A stretch of DNA of 64,000 nt from Methylobacterium sp. 10 (GCF_000519085.1 NZ_KI912577.1:3714035-3778034); one strand, 5' to 3'; counted from the first letter of the stretch, positions 9,101 through 17,593 are shown. Notes: generated by a model from the letters alone, not told the origin. Translations and numbers: made by a program.

Positions 9101-9728
9101 GCTGGCCTCTCACGATCTCGATATCCGCGGGGCCGGCAACCTCTTGGGCGACGCCCAGTCCGGCCATATCAAGGAGGTCGGCTACGAGCTCTACCAGCAG
9201 ATGCTGGAGGATGCCGTCACCGCCCTCAAGGCCGGCATCGACGAGCCGGTGGAGGAGGCGTGGTCGCCCACCATCGCGCTGGGTGCCCCGGTCACGATCC
9301 CGGAGGATTACGTGGAGGATCTCACCGTCCGACTCGGCCTCTATCGCCGGCTCTCGACTCTGGAGAACGACGCCGAGATGGAGAGCTTCGGCGCCGAGCT
9401 CATCGACCGGTTCGGGCCGCTGCCCCCGGAGGTGGAGCAGCTCCTCAAGATCGTCACGATCAAGATCCTGTGCCGCGACACCAACGTGGAGAAGGTCGAG
9501 GCCGGGCCTAAGGGGGTCGTCGTCCATTTCCGCGACAAGTCCTTCGCCAATCCGCAGGGACTGGTCGCCTTCGTCGGCGGTCAGGCCTCCTTCGCCAAGG
9601 TGCGCCCGGACATGAGCATCGTGTTCATCCGCGAACTCGATTCCATCCCCGAGCGCCTGAAGATCACGACCTCGATCCTGCGCGAACTGTCGAAGATCGC
9701 CCGCGCCACGAAGAAGAAGGCGGCCTGA
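6129..9728 (+). CDS. mfd: Transcription-repair coupling factor Mfd
   Basis: Mfd displaces stalled RNA polymerase at lesions and recruits UvrA. The 1199-residue length is normal. Visible in order: the UvrB-homologous N-terminal region, the RNA-polymerase-interacting/CarD-like segment (LQAGDLVVHADHGIGRFVGL, about 533-552), Walker A GDVGFGKT near 675, DEEQHFGV near 776, SATPIPRTLQLAM, the translocase motif STTIVESGLDIPTAN and QLRGRVGR, then the C-terminal TRCF domain. ATG 6129 follows the palindrome. An N-terminal Ala/Pro/Lys-rich extension of about 15 residues precedes the conserved part. Confidence 0.97.
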   Translation: MAKPQPKAPAPAPKPQTARFALPKSGALARALEALKRGDSPTLANVPEGFDAVVVADLARALSRSFEGPAVLVHVARDSGRSNAFQTGLKFVAPEIEVMSIPAWDCQPYDRVSPNSAIAAQRMTALSRLSRSRSSEEQPRILCTTVNALIQRVPPREKIAVETFSAAIGNVVPMDTVTAWVEANGFLRTGTVRDTGEYAVRGGILDLSPPGLPNPIRLDFFGDTLESIRAFDPETQRTVGSLRSLDLVPMSEVQLTTETIRRFRQGYVSTFGAATRDDRLYETISEGRRYAGLEHWMPLFHDRLDTLFDYVPGVPLVFDAQAEDAVAERLTLIRDYYDARAEAMKAPSTGVAPYKPLRPSSLYLTQNDWKERVAASSVARLSPFAVPESPDRLTIDCEGKAGRSFAAERADETASVFDAAVAHVKELQGSGHHVILASWSDGSRDRLCGVLADHGLKKPVAINTLTAVNALKRGTDVAVAVWGLESGFTVDKLAVISEGDILGDRLVRQKRKSKRPQDIILEVQALQAGDLVVHADHGIGRFVGLKTVTAAGAPHDCLEIQYAGGLLLLPVENIELLTRYGSEDAEVSLDRLGGGAWQARKAKMKKRILEMAGQLIKIAAERFVRQAPRLQAPDGLYGEFAARFVFEETEDQATAIDAVLSDLNAGRPMDRLVCGDVGFGKTEVALRAAFAGAMGGKQVAVVVPTTLLARQHFRTFAERFKGLPVQVAQLSRFVSAAEMKQNRAGLAAGTVDIVVGTHALLAKNVAFKDLGLIIVDEEQHFGVAHKERLKALQADVHVLTLSATPIPRTLQLAMTGVRELSIIATPPVDRLAVRTFVIPFDALMIREALLRERYRGGQSFYVVPRIEDLAEVKRFLDQEMPETKVAVAHGQMAAGQLEDVMTAFYEGKFDVLLSTTIVESGLDIPTANTLIVHRADMFGLAQLYQLRGRVGRAKARAYALFTTPANKQLTVQAEKRLQVLQTLDTLGAGFQLASHDLDIRGAGNLLGDAQSGHIKEVGYELYQQMLEDAVTALKAGIDEPVEEAWSPTIALGAPVTIPEDYVEDLTVRLGLYRRLSTLENDAEMESFGAELIDRFGPLPPEVEQLLKIVTIKILCRDTNVEKVEAGPKGVVVHFRDKSFANPQGLVAFVGGQASFAKVRPDMSIVFIRELDSIPERLKITTSILRELSKIARATKKKAA

Positions 9729-9749
9729 ACGGCATCACGCCGGACCATG

Positions 9750-9777
9750 AAAAAAGGCGGGCCCAACGGCCCGCCTT
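9750..9777 (-). terminator. Rho-independent terminator
   Basis: A 10-bp GC-rich stem (9754-9763 with 9768-9777, loop CAAC). On the minus strand it is followed directly by six T residues, so it is a classic terminator for the receiver-like gene read leftwards. On the plus strand it may also end mfd transcription. Confidence 0.85.
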
Positions 9778-9833
9778 GCAGATGAAGTCTCGTTCTCGAT
9801 CAGACGCTTACAACGACCTGCTCATCGTCGATG

Positions 9834-10178
9834 TCAGAGATCCGGCTCGTTCAGGACATAGGGCCCGATGCGGCTCTGAAGGTCGATCGCGGAACCGCCA
9901 CCACGACCCGTCACCCCATCGATGACGATGACGGGGATGCCCGCCTGCTGCATCTGCTCGCGCAAGCGCTCCGAGAGCATGGCATAGGCCGGATCGAGGC
10001 GGGACGAGGTCTGAAGGAGGATGGCCGCGGGGCGGGCGATGACGGCAAGAACGTCGTCGGCGGCCTCGAGGGATGCGGTAACGCTCGCATAACCCAGCTC
10101 GGCAAGCTCGGCGGCGAGGGAGTGATCGATGGCGCGGTGACCATCATCGACGACCAACACTTGTTGCAGCGCACTCAT
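9834..10178 (-). CDS. Degenerate response-regulator receiver-like protein
   Basis: A 114-residue stand-alone protein starting MSALQQVLVVDDGHRAI. The VLVVDD beta-strand with its acidic pair matches the receiver fold, and the helix-strand order continues (ELAELGY, PAAILLQTSS, IPVIVIDG). The position where the phosphoacceptor aspartate normally ends strand 3 reads AILLQTS, with no Asp, and the conserved Lys is not evident. A phosphorylation-independent receiver or an Asp-less relative is the best guess. A strong terminator follows. Confidence 0.6.
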   Translation of the reverse strand: MSALQQVLVVDDGHRAIDHSLAAELAELGYASVTASLEAADDVLAVIARPAAILLQTSSRLDPAYAMLSERLREQMQQAGIPVIVIDGVTGRGGGSAIDLQSRIGPYVLNEPDL

Positions 10179-10481
10179 GACTGTCAGGGTTAGCCCATCA
10201 ATCGCCCCTTGGGAAGGGACCTGTGCGATAACACACGTCAACCCTGATGGTTCGCCGGCTGTAGGGTGAAAATACTCTTGCCACCCGGTCGATGGCCCGG
10301 GGTTTGACGGCGACGTCGTGCCCTTGCCACCCTTCGCATCGCACGTCAGCAGATCATTACAAGGTACTGTTATGAAAAATGAATTCTATTCTTCAGATGT
10401 CCTGAATCTTGGCCGTTCGCGCTGGCCGCGCACCATTCATCGAAAGCGGTGGATTTCGGGCACGACCCGATGCTGAGACGC

Positions 10482-11789
10482 TCAGCAGCGCACGATCTCG
10501 ATTGCTCGGCCGGCAAATATTTTCGCCGCGAAAGGCACGGCATTCCAGAGATCGGCGGCTTTATCCGGCGGAATTCCGCGGTGCAATGGGCTTGCCTTGG
10601 AGGCGCGCCCCCGGAAAGCGAATCGCCCATCCTCGTCCCGAGCGATATCGAGCAGGGCTGGAAACGGCGCCAGCGGGTGAGCGTCCGCGAGGAAATGAGC
10701 GAGATCCCCGTCGGCCCGCGAGGCGGTGAGGAGGGCCGACTCGTCGAAGGCGAGGACATCGACCACCCGTCTCGGACCATGGCCGGAGACCGGCGCCAGC
10801 AGCCGGGCCTGAAGGCGGGTCGGCAACCGATGGGCGAGGACGATGGAGTCGAGCCCGGCCGGGCTGCGGCTCGCGGCCAGATTGCGTTCGAGGGCGGCCG
10901 GCGCGACGAGATGAGTGGGCCCCGGTCGGGCCAGCGCTTCGGCGAAGCGGCCGGCATCGAACGGCCCGAACATCTCCATGCCAGCCCCTGCCACGAGGGC
11001 GGCACCGAGACCGGTGACGAGCCCCCTCAGGTCCACCGGAGCGAGGAGGGTCAGGATGCGCTCGCGCGGCGCGATCCGGGCCGTGGCGAGATGGACGGCG
11101 ATGGTGGCGATCAGCGCGTCGGCGGGACGATAGACCGGCTGTGCGGGATCGGCGACGGCGAAGGTGACGAGCCCGGCGCTCTCCGGTGCGAACGGGCCGC
11201 CCCGTCCGTCGAGGACCATGCCGTCGAGGCTGATGACGCCGTCGGGCACGTCTGGCCCGAAGGCGGCGAGGTAGCGCAGGCCGAAATAGCGTACGGCCGC
11301 TTGGCGCAGGCACTCAGCCGGCAGCTTTCCCGCGACGCGGGACTGGGTGAGCACTGCCTGAATGCCGGCGGCCTGGATGCCGGTGACCAGGGCATCCTCG
11401 TCCCATGCGAGGGGCAGGAGGCAGGGAATGTGGCCCGCGGCTTCGATGGCGAGGTAGGACAGCAGAGTCTCGGACCCGGGGGCGGCGACGAGGCCGATGC
11501 GGCTCGCCGGAGCCAGACGCCATTGTCGCATGCCGTTGGCGAGGCGCGCGACGATCTCGGCGGCAGCCCCATAGGTCCAGGTGATGGGGCCGCGCCCGGA
11601 CCACCCGGCCTTGTCCTTCGGATCGACGAAGGCGACGCGGCCGGGATCGGCATGGGCGGTCGCCGCCAGCAAGGTGCACAGGCCGGGCCTGACGGTCTCC
11701 GCCCGCTGGCTCGGCGCGGCGGGCCTGTCAGCCGGTATGGCGACGGGGAGGGCGTCACGAAAGGACATGATCGCTGGCTGCGCCGACAC
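10482..11789 (-). CDS. AMP-binding (acyl-CoA synthetase)-like protein lacking catalytic motifs
   Basis: 435 residues related to the N-terminal half of ANL-superfamily acyl-CoA synthetases: FVDPKDKAGWSGRGPITWTY, ARLANGMRQWRLAPASRIGL and SYLAIEAAGHIPCLLPL match the first subdomain. The ATP-binding TSGTTGxPK signature is not found, and the C-terminal lid domain is absent. Activity as a ligase is therefore doubtful, and a binding or regulatory role is possible. The start could be 11789 (MSAQPAIM) or the second Met eight codons on (MSFRDALP). The gene stands alone. Confidence 0.6.
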   Translation of the reverse strand: MSAQPAIMSFRDALPVAIPADRPAAPSQRAETVRPGLCTLLAATAHADPGRVAFVDPKDKAGWSGRGPITWTYGAAAEIVARLANGMRQWRLAPASRIGLVAAPGSETLLSYLAIEAAGHIPCLLPLAWDEDALVTGIQAAGIQAVLTQSRVAGKLPAECLRQAAVRYFGLRYLAAFGPDVPDGVISLDGMVLDGRGGPFAPESAGLVTFAVADPAQPVYRPADALIATIAVHLATARIAPRERILTLLAPVDLRGLVTGLGAALVAGAGMEMFGPFDAGRFAEALARPGPTHLVAPAALERNLAASRSPAGLDSIVLAHRLPTRLQARLLAPVSGHGPRRVVDVLAFDESALLTASRADGDLAHFLADAHPLAPFPALLDIARDEDGRFAFRGRASKASPLHRGIPPDKAADLWNAVPFAAKIFAGRAIEIVRC

Positions 11790-12214
11790 CTCCGCTCAAC
11801 TCCCCGCGCGCATCGACTCCTCGTGCCCTTCGGTCATGAACGATTAGGGTTAAGTCTTGTTTAAGCCGACCTCGTATCGAAGAGGCCGAACACGAACGAT
11901 CGCGCATCGTCGGACGAGAGAGGTGTCATGTCTTCGCCGCATTCCGCAGGGAAGCAGGCCGCCCGGTCGTTCGAGCGGGTTCGAGGCGTTGAGCGCCCCG
12001 TCCGGCACTTCGGCGGGCCAGTTGGCCATCCAAGCTCCGGCAACGGGCAATTTGCGCGCGCCGAGGGCTTGACCGCGCGGACCAGGGCGGCGAGGGCTCG
12101 ACCGAACACCGTCCGCGGGTTTCGATCCGTACCATCGAGTTCAGGAAACGCCTTGCTGGGCTCCAGAGCCGCAGCATTCCTTCGTCATTCGCGATATCCA
12201 AGGGGTCAGAGCTG
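11790..12214. other. Intergenic stretch between divergent genes
   Basis: About 425 bp separate the acyl-CoA-synthetase-like gene and ialB-like gene, which are divergent, so promoters for both are expected here. A 66-codon frame on the minus strand (11850-12050, starting MPVAGAWMANWPAEVPDG) has some coding-like composition in its first half, but no family and no clear ribosome site. I see no RNA gene or repeat. Confidence 0.5.
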
Positions 12215-12988
12215 ATGTTCTTTGCCAACCGTCCCGCGCGCCCGATGCGCGCCGCCGCGATTCTCGCCCTGGCCGGCATGATGGGCAATGCGGGCCTGGC
12301 GGCACCGGCCTTCGCCCAGGCTCCGAAGGGCAAGGCCCCCGCTCCGGCTGCCCCGGCCCCGGCGGCTCCGGCCACCCAGACCCCGGCCGCCCAGCAGCCG
12401 GCCGGCCCGCAGATCGTCGCGGTGAAGTCCGAGCCGTCCCAGGCCGACTGGACCAAGGTCTGCGGCAAGGATCAGAACACCAGCACCGACGTCTGCTACA
12501 CCACCCGCGACTTCGTCTCCGACCAGGGCCAGCCGGTTCTTGCCGTGGCGGTCTACGACATGAAGAATGCCCAGCAGAGCGTGCGCGTGGTGCGCTACCT
12601 GCTGCCGCTCGGCCTGCTCCTCGGCCCCGGCATCCGCTTCACCGTCGATGGCCAGCAGGCGACCCCGGGCAAGTTCGCGGTGTGCTTCCCCAACGGCTGC
12701 TTCGCCGAGGCCGGCAATGTCGGCGCCGATCTCGTGAATGCGCTCAAGAAGGGCACCACCCTCAACATCAGCGTCCAGAACCAGGCCCAGCGCGAGGTGA
12801 CCTTCGCCGTGCCGCTGGCCGGCTTCGGCAAGGCCTTCGACGGCCCGGCCGTGGACCCGAAGGTGCTGGAAGAGCAGCAGAAGAAGCTCCAGGCCGAGCT
12901 CGAGAAGCGCAGCGAAGACATGCGCAAGAACCTCGAGAAGCAGAACGCCGCCGGCGCCGCCCCCGCGGGTACCGCTCCCAAGCCCTGA
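12215..12988 (+). CDS. IalB-family secreted protein
   Basis: Invasion-associated locus B proteins are exported proteins of alphaproteobacteria with a conserved Cys-containing beta domain. The 257-residue product has a signal peptide (about 1-35, ending near AFAQA), an Ala/Pro-rich linker (about 36-65), the IalB domain (about 70-205, with VCGKD, DVCYTTRDF and VCFPNGCF cysteines) and a charged coiled-coil tail (about 210-245, EEQQKKLQAELEKRSED). In non-pathogens the role is unclear, probably envelope related. A strong terminator follows immediately. Confidence 0.9.
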   Translation: MFFANRPARPMRAAAILALAGMMGNAGLAAPAFAQAPKGKAPAPAAPAPAAPATQTPAAQQPAGPQIVAVKSEPSQADWTKVCGKDQNTSTDVCYTTRDFVSDQGQPVLAVAVYDMKNAQQSVRVVRYLLPLGLLLGPGIRFTVDGQQATPGKFAVCFPNGCFAEAGNVGADLVNALKKGTTLNISVQNQAQREVTFAVPLAGFGKAFDGPAVDPKVLEEQQKKLQAELEKRSEDMRKNLEKQNAAGAAPAGTAPKP

Positions 12989-13017
12989 GACCGGACCTCG
13001 GACCCGATTCACAGACG

Positions 13018-13048
13018 AGAAAAGGCCGGGCTCACCGCCCGGCTTTTT
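13018..13048 (+). terminator. Rho-independent terminator of the IalB gene
   Basis: A 7-bp GC stem (GCCGGGC at 13025-13031, loop TCACC, complement at 13037-13043) is followed by TTTTT at 13044-13048, about 35 bp after the stop codon at 12988. Confidence 0.92.
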
Positions 13049-13097
13049 CATGCGCGCCTTGGACGACGGAGCCCCGTGCCGACGGGCTGTCCGGCGC

Positions 13098-13451
13098 TTA
13101 GTTCGCGTGCGCGCTCCGTAGGCGGTAGGCACCGTCCGAATCCCGCTCGAACACCTCCGGAATGCCGGCATGGCGCAGGGCCTCGCCGGACGTGTCGGGA
13201 ACGAGGTTCTGCTCGGACACGTAGGCCACGTACTCGCTCTCCGCGTTCTCGGCGAGAAGGTGGTAGAACGGCTGGTCCTTGCGCGGCCGGACCTCCTCGG
13301 GGATCGCCAGCCACCATTCCTCGGTGTTGTCGAAGATCGGATCCACGTCGAAGACGACGCCGCGAAACGGGTAAATCCGGTGGCGCACCACGGCGCCGAG
13401 GCCGAACTTGGCGGTGCGCGTCTGGGTTCCGGTGGGGGAAAGATCGGTCAT
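13098..13451 (-). CDS. hspQ: Heat shock protein HspQ (YccV family)
   Basis: HspQ binds hemimethylated DNA in vitro and in enterobacteria acts as a Lon substrate-specificity enhancer. The 117-residue protein carries the family core AKFGLGAVVRHRIYPFRGVVFDVDP and QPFYHLLAENAESEYVAYVSEQNL. ATG 13451 (MTDLSPTG) gives the usual length; an in-frame start at 13508 would add 19 residues of no similarity. It ends facing the IalB terminator. Confidence 0.93.
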   Translation of the reverse strand: MTDLSPTGTQTRTAKFGLGAVVRHRIYPFRGVVFDVDPIFDNTEEWWLAIPEEVRPRKDQPFYHLLAENAESEYVAYVSEQNLVPDTSGEALRHAGIPEVFERDSDGAYRLRSAHAN

Positions 13452-13661
13452 GACGCCAAAATAGGATGCGTCGGACAGGTTGTCATCGGCGGCGTTGCCA
13501 CGCCGCATCGCCAGGAGCCGTCTCAGTCTGCAGATCTCAGACGGAATCCGGCCGATTGCTTTGGGAGCCGCGCTCAGGGCTCGAACGAACGAGGCTGTGC
13601 CTGAGCCGCCCCCTCACCTTCAGCTGCCGCCTCGCTTCATCCCCCGACGAGGGGCATGGAG

Positions 13662-13687
13662 CCCTCTCCCCACGTGCGGGGAGAGGG
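13662..13687. terminator. GC hairpin after the malyl-CoA lyase gene
   Basis: CCCTCTCCCC (13662-13671) pairs perfectly with 13678-13687 around a 6-nt loop, 36 bp past the stop of the leftward lyase gene. Similar CT/GA-rich hairpins occur at 38790-38813 and 42445-42476, so it may be a repeat family used as a terminator. Confidence 0.5.
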
Positions 13688-13723
13688 GGAGCCAGTGGAA
13701 ACCGTCTCAGTTCAGGCCGCAGG

Positions 13724-14776
13724 TCACTTCAAGGCGTAGGTCTTGGCCAGCTCCGGGTCCTTCTCGGCCACCAGCCGGGCGAGATCGACGATGACCTTGG
13801 CCTGTTTCCAGGTGGCGTCGTCCTGCATCTTGCCGTCGAGCATCACCGCGCCGGTGCCGTCCGGCATCGCCTCGACGATCCGCACCGCGAAGGCAACTTC
13901 CGCCGGATCGGGAGCGAAGACGCGCTTGGCGATGGCGACCTGGTTCGGGTGCAGGGTCCAGGCGCCGGCACAGCCCATGAGGAAGGCGTTGCGGAACTGG
14001 GCCTCGCAGGCATCCCCGTCGGAGAAGTCGCCGAAGGGGCCGTAGAAGGCCTTGAGGCCGTTGGCCATGCAGGCATCGACCATTTTCGCGATGGTGTAGT
14101 GCCAGAGGTCTTGCTGGGCCGAGGCGCGGGCGGCGCCGTCGCTCGTCGGATCAGCGATGACCCGATAATCCGGGTGGCCGCCGCCAACGCGGGTGGTCTT
14201 CATGCCGCGCGAGGCCGCGAGATCGGCGGGACCAAGGCTCATGCCGTGCATGCGCGGGGAGGCGGAGGCGATAGCGTCCACGTTGGCGACGCCCTCGGCG
14301 GTCTCGAGGATAGCGTGGACGAGGATCGGTTTCGAGACGCCGTGTTTCGCTTCCAGCTGGGCCAGCAGCTGATCGATGTAGTGGATGTCCCACGGACCCT
14401 CGACCTTGGGCACCATCACCACGTCGAGCTTGTCGCCGACCTGGGACACGATCTCGAACAGATCGTCGAGAATCCAGGGGCTGTTGAGGGCGTTGATGCG
14501 GGTCCACAATCCGGTGCCGGACGCGGCGAAATCGGTCGCCTGCGCCATGGCGACGAAGCCCTTGCGCGCCGCCTCCTTCTGGTCGACCGGCACAGCGTCC
14601 TCAAGGTTGCCGAGCACCACGTCCACGGTGGCGGCGAGGTCCGGCACGCGGGCGCGGACCTTGTCATTGTGGGGCGGCACGAAGTGGATCATCCGCTCGA
14701 GCTTCACCGGCAGGTCACGGAACGGAGTCGGGGCGCCAGTGGCGAGGGGCTGGAAGAAGCGGCGCGGCAATTTCAT
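13724..14776 (-). CDS. mcl: L-malyl-CoA / beta-methylmalyl-CoA lyase, Chloroflexus type
   Basis: Cleaves malyl-CoA-type thioesters to acetyl-CoA or propionyl-CoA plus glyoxylate (HpcH/HpaI-citrate lyase beta superfamily, Mg-dependent). The 350 residues align by eye along their whole length with the Chloroflexus aurantiacus trifunctional lyase as I remember it: [61 protein letters not shown] and [18 protein letters not shown]. It differs clearly from the MclA type of the methylotroph serine cycle. No pathway partners adjoin it, so its role (glyoxylate handling, ethylmalonyl-CoA pathway) is inferred. Confidence 0.88.
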   Translation of the reverse strand: MKLPRRFFQPLATGAPTPFRDLPVKLERMIHFVPPHNDKVRARVPDLAATVDVVLGNLEDAVPVDQKEAARKGFVAMAQATDFAASGTGLWTRINALNSPWILDDLFEIVSQVGDKLDVVMVPKVEGPWDIHYIDQLLAQLEAKHGVSKPILVHAILETAEGVANVDAIASASPRMHGMSLGPADLAASRGMKTTRVGGGHPDYRVIADPTSDGAARASAQQDLWHYTIAKMVDACMANGLKAFYGPFGDFSDGDACEAQFRNAFLMGCAGAWTLHPNQVAIAKRVFAPDPAEVAFAVRIVEAMPDGTGAVMLDGKMQDDATWKQAKVIVDLARLVAEKDPELAKTYALK

Positions 14777-15106
14777 GGGGTCTCGGGCTCCGTGTGTCGA
14801 TCAATCGTCGGACTGGGTTCATCGCTCTGGATATCGTATTCAGGACGATGCCGTAGGGTGTTGGAGGCGCATCATCTTTGCCGAAAGCTCGGGTCGGACT
14901 TTTCGGGGTGAGGCTCTAGCCTCGAAGCGGTTAGTCAAGGTTACCCCCCACGTAAAGGCGGGTTCTCGAAGAAGACCACTTTCCCAACGAGGTGCGCTGG
15001 CGCATGTTCAACGCAAGGGCCCGTACAGCGGGCCGGAACCGGTCGGTACAGGCCGGGTTCTCGCAGCAGAGGCGGGCGTTTCGAGACTAACCAAGGACAC
15101 TCTCTC
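14777..15106. other. Intergenic region between divergent genes
   Basis: About 330 bp between the lyase start and the patatin start, so it should contain both promoters. A motif GGGTTCTCG occurs twice (near 14960 and 15055). I see no ORF, RNA structure or operator I can name. Confidence 0.5.
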
Positions 15107-16387
15107 ATGTCCGGATCATCGACCCGACACAGTCTCCTCTACGCAGCCGGCCTCATCGCGATGCTGAGCGTCGCCGCGCCGGGCGAAGCCGCTCCGGTGC
15201 ATGCGGGCACCCCGGCGAGATCCGCTTCCCCCAAGGATTCCTTCAAGGCATCGCCCGCCAGAGTGTCCGAGCGCGTGCCGTTCACGGCCGGCGACGCCGC
15301 CGAGGCCCGGCCCGATGGCCTGAAGGGCCAGCTACGCATCGCGGCCGACGACACCAAGGCATTCCAGGGCCTCATCGACGGGGCGAGCGCGGCGGCTGAT
15401 CCGTGGCTGGTCCTGTCGGGTGGCGGCGAGAACGGGGCCTTCGCCGCCGGCCTCCTCAACGGCTGGTCGAAGGCCGGCGACCGGCCTGATTTCGGCATCA
15501 TCACCGGGGTGAGCACGGGGGCGATGATCGCGCCCTTCGCCTTCCTCGGCTCCAGCGCCGATGCGACGCTGGCGCGCGCCTATACCGAGATCTCCGCCGC
15601 CGACGTGTTCGAGTTCGGCGGCACTAGCGAGGCCCTCACCGATACCTGGCCGCTCAAGCGCCGGATCGAGCGGATGGTGACGGGCAAGCTCCTCGCCGAC
15701 ATCGCCGCCGAGCACGCCAAGGGACGGCGCCTGCTGGTGGCGACCACGGCGGTGGACAGCGAGCGCCCGGTCCTGTGGGACATGGGCGCCATCGCCGCAG
15801 AGGGCGGCCCCAAGGCGCTCGACCTGTTCCGCTCCATCATCCTCGCCTCCTCGGCGGTGCCGGGCGTGTTCCCCCCGGTGATGATCGACGTGGTCGGTAC
15901 GGACGGGAAACGCTTCCAGGAGATGCATGCCGATGGCGGCACCACCGCGCCGTTCTATTTGGCGCCGGAAGCCGCGATCCTCGGCAAGGCCAAGGTGAGG
16001 CTTCCCACGAGCACGGTCTACCTCGTCGTCAATAACACGGTGACACCGGACTTCCAGATGGCCACCCGCACGACCCTGAGCGTGCTGGGGCGGTCGATGT
16101 CCGCCGCGATCAAGGCGCAGACCCGCGCATCGCTCGCCCTCACGGAGCGTTTCGCCGAGCGCAACGGCCTCGATCTTGAGGTGGCCGAGATCGACAACCG
16201 GTTCACGCGCACCACGTCCGCGCCCTTCGACCAGGATTACATGAAGGCCCTGTTCGCCCATGGCGAACGCCTCGGACGCGACGGCACCGCATTCAGCCGC
16301 GGAACCCCCGCCATTTCGATCCCCACCGGATCGACGGGCGACCGCCTCGGATCAGCGGAAACACCGACGAGTCTCGCCCGGCGCTGA
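15107..16387 (+). CDS. Exported patatin-like phospholipase
   Basis: A 426-residue acyl hydrolase. An N-terminal signal peptide (about 1-29, SLLYAAGLIAMLSVAAPGEA) precedes the patatin domain with oxyanion-hole GGGENGAFAAG (about 106-116), nucleophile elbow GVSTG (about 131-135) and catalytic aspartate in HADGGT (about 275). Ser in GVSTG and Asp form the dyad. The signal peptide implies action in the periplasm or envelope on lipids. ATG 15107 sits at a natural signal-peptide start. The C-terminal 40 residues are low complexity. Confidence 0.88.
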   Translation: MSGSSTRHSLLYAAGLIAMLSVAAPGEAAPVHAGTPARSASPKDSFKASPARVSERVPFTAGDAAEARPDGLKGQLRIAADDTKAFQGLIDGASAAADPWLVLSGGGENGAFAAGLLNGWSKAGDRPDFGIITGVSTGAMIAPFAFLGSSADATLARAYTEISAADVFEFGGTSEALTDTWPLKRRIERMVTGKLLADIAAEHAKGRRLLVATTAVDSERPVLWDMGAIAAEGGPKALDLFRSIILASSAVPGVFPPVMIDVVGTDGKRFQEMHADGGTTAPFYLAPEAAILGKAKVRLPTSTVYLVVNNTVTPDFQMATRTTLSVLGRSMSAAIKAQTRASLALTERFAERNGLDLEVAEIDNRFTRTTSAPFDQDYMKALFAHGERLGRDGTAFSRGTPAISIPTGSTGDRLGSAETPTSLARR

Positions 16388-16390
16388 TCG

Positions 16391-17593
16391 TCACCGCATC
16401 AACGAAGGTGCGCCGAGGCGCGGCAGCACCCCCTCGCGCATGACGATGCGGCGCAAGGGGCCGATCGTTGTCATGGCCAGGAGGCCGAGGCCGCGCAGGG
16501 CGTCGACGGGGATCAGGGAACTGAGCAGGCTGCGGTTGAGGGTGTCCACCGCCGCCGTGCGCAGGCGGGCATCCAGCGACCGGGACCGGGCGAAGCCGGA
16601 CAGCGCATGGCGCGAACCCGGATCGCGCCCGTCTGAGATCGCGGCCAAGACGCTGTCGCGCAGCGCCGCCGCATCGCGCAGGCCGAGATTGAGCCCCTGC
16701 GCGCCGATGGGCGGGAAGGCGTGCGCCGCCTCGCCGATAAGGGCAATGCGAGGCCCGACGGGGGAGGCGACGGAAAGGCCGCGCATGGGAACGAGGCCGC
16801 GCGGTCCGTCGATGCGCATAGCCCCGAGCATGGCCTGGGCCTGGTCCTCGATGGACCGAGCCAGATCGGCATCGTCCAGTTCGGAGAGGCGACGCGCCGG
16901 TCCCGCGCCCGTGACCCAGACGAGGCTGGAGCGGTGTCCGCCGGGGAGGGGGACCAGGGTGAACGGCCCCTGCCGGGTATGGAATTCGGTGGAGACGTCC
17001 CGGTGCGGTCGCTCGTGGGCCAGCAGGGTGGTGATGGCGGCCTGCGGGTAGGACCAGTCCTTGGTGGCGATGCCGGCCTGCTCCCGCATGCGCGAGCGAG
17101 CTCCGTCCGCGCCGACGACGAGGCGGGCGGCGACGGACGCGTCCTCCTCCAGGATGATCCGGGCCTCGTCGGCATCCCGTTCCAGCCCCACCGCGTCGCT
17201 CTCGAACAGGGTCAGGCCGGGGGTCGAGCGCGCCCGTGCCCGCAGGGATTCCACGAGGCGCGCGCTCTCCACGTTCCAGCCGAAGGCGGGCAGACCGATC
17301 TCGGTGGAGACGAACCGAGCCGGCGGCGGGCGGAACAGGCTGCCCGTGTCATCGACGATATGGAGTTCGGCCAGGGGCGCTGCGTGGCCCGCCACCTCCG
17401 CCCAGGCCCCCAGCGCGTCGAGGAAGCGCACCGATCCGTCGAGGAGGGCGACCGTGCGTCCATCGGCAACGGGGGCGTGGCGGCCGACGAGGGCCGTGGA
17501 GATGCCCTCGCGGGCCAGGGCCAGGGCCAGGCCGAGCCCGGCGGCACCTGCGCCGACGACGGCCACGTCGAAACGGGGAGGGGACGAACCCAT
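16391..17593 (-). CDS. UbiH/UbiF/COQ6-type FAD monooxygenase
   Basis: A 400-residue flavoprotein hydroxylase: Rossmann GAGAAG at about 14-19, the substrate/FAD segment GADGARSRMREQ, and GEAAHAFPPIGAQGLNLGLRDA, the second FAD-binding motif of the ubiquinone hydroxylase family. It probably hydroxylates a ubiquinone-ring precursor; which position cannot be told. ATG 17593 (MGSSPPRFDVAVVG) has GAGGAG six bases upstream. It ends 3 bp from the convergent patatin gene. Confidence 0.88.
   Translation of the reverse strand: MGSSPPRFDVAVVGAGAAGLGLALALAREGISTALVGRHAPVADGRTVALLDGSVRFLDALGAWAEVAGHAAPLAELHIVDDTGSLFRPPPARFVSTEIGLPAFGWNVESARLVESLRARARSTPGLTLFESDAVGLERDADEARIILEEDASVAARLVVGADGARSRMREQAGIATKDWSYPQAAITTLLAHERPHRDVSTEFHTRQGPFTLVPLPGGHRSSLVWVTGAGPARRLSELDDADLARSIEDQAQAMLGAMRIDGPRGLVPMRGLSVASPVGPRIALIGEAAHAFPPIGAQGLNLGLRDAAALRDSVLAAISDGRDPGSRHALSGFARSRSLDARLRTAAVDTLNRSLLSSLIPVDALRGLGLLAMTTIGPLRRIVMREGVLPRLGAPSLMR

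Noticed and set aside
6750-9527. 925-codon open frame antisense to mfd
   Set aside because: Histidine, glycine and arginine-rich with no family; it is the shadow of a conserved gene in GC-rich DNA.
11850-12050. 66-codon frame on the minus strand before the IalB gene
   Set aside because: Codon composition partly coding-like, but no family, no ribosome site and only short; left as uncertain.
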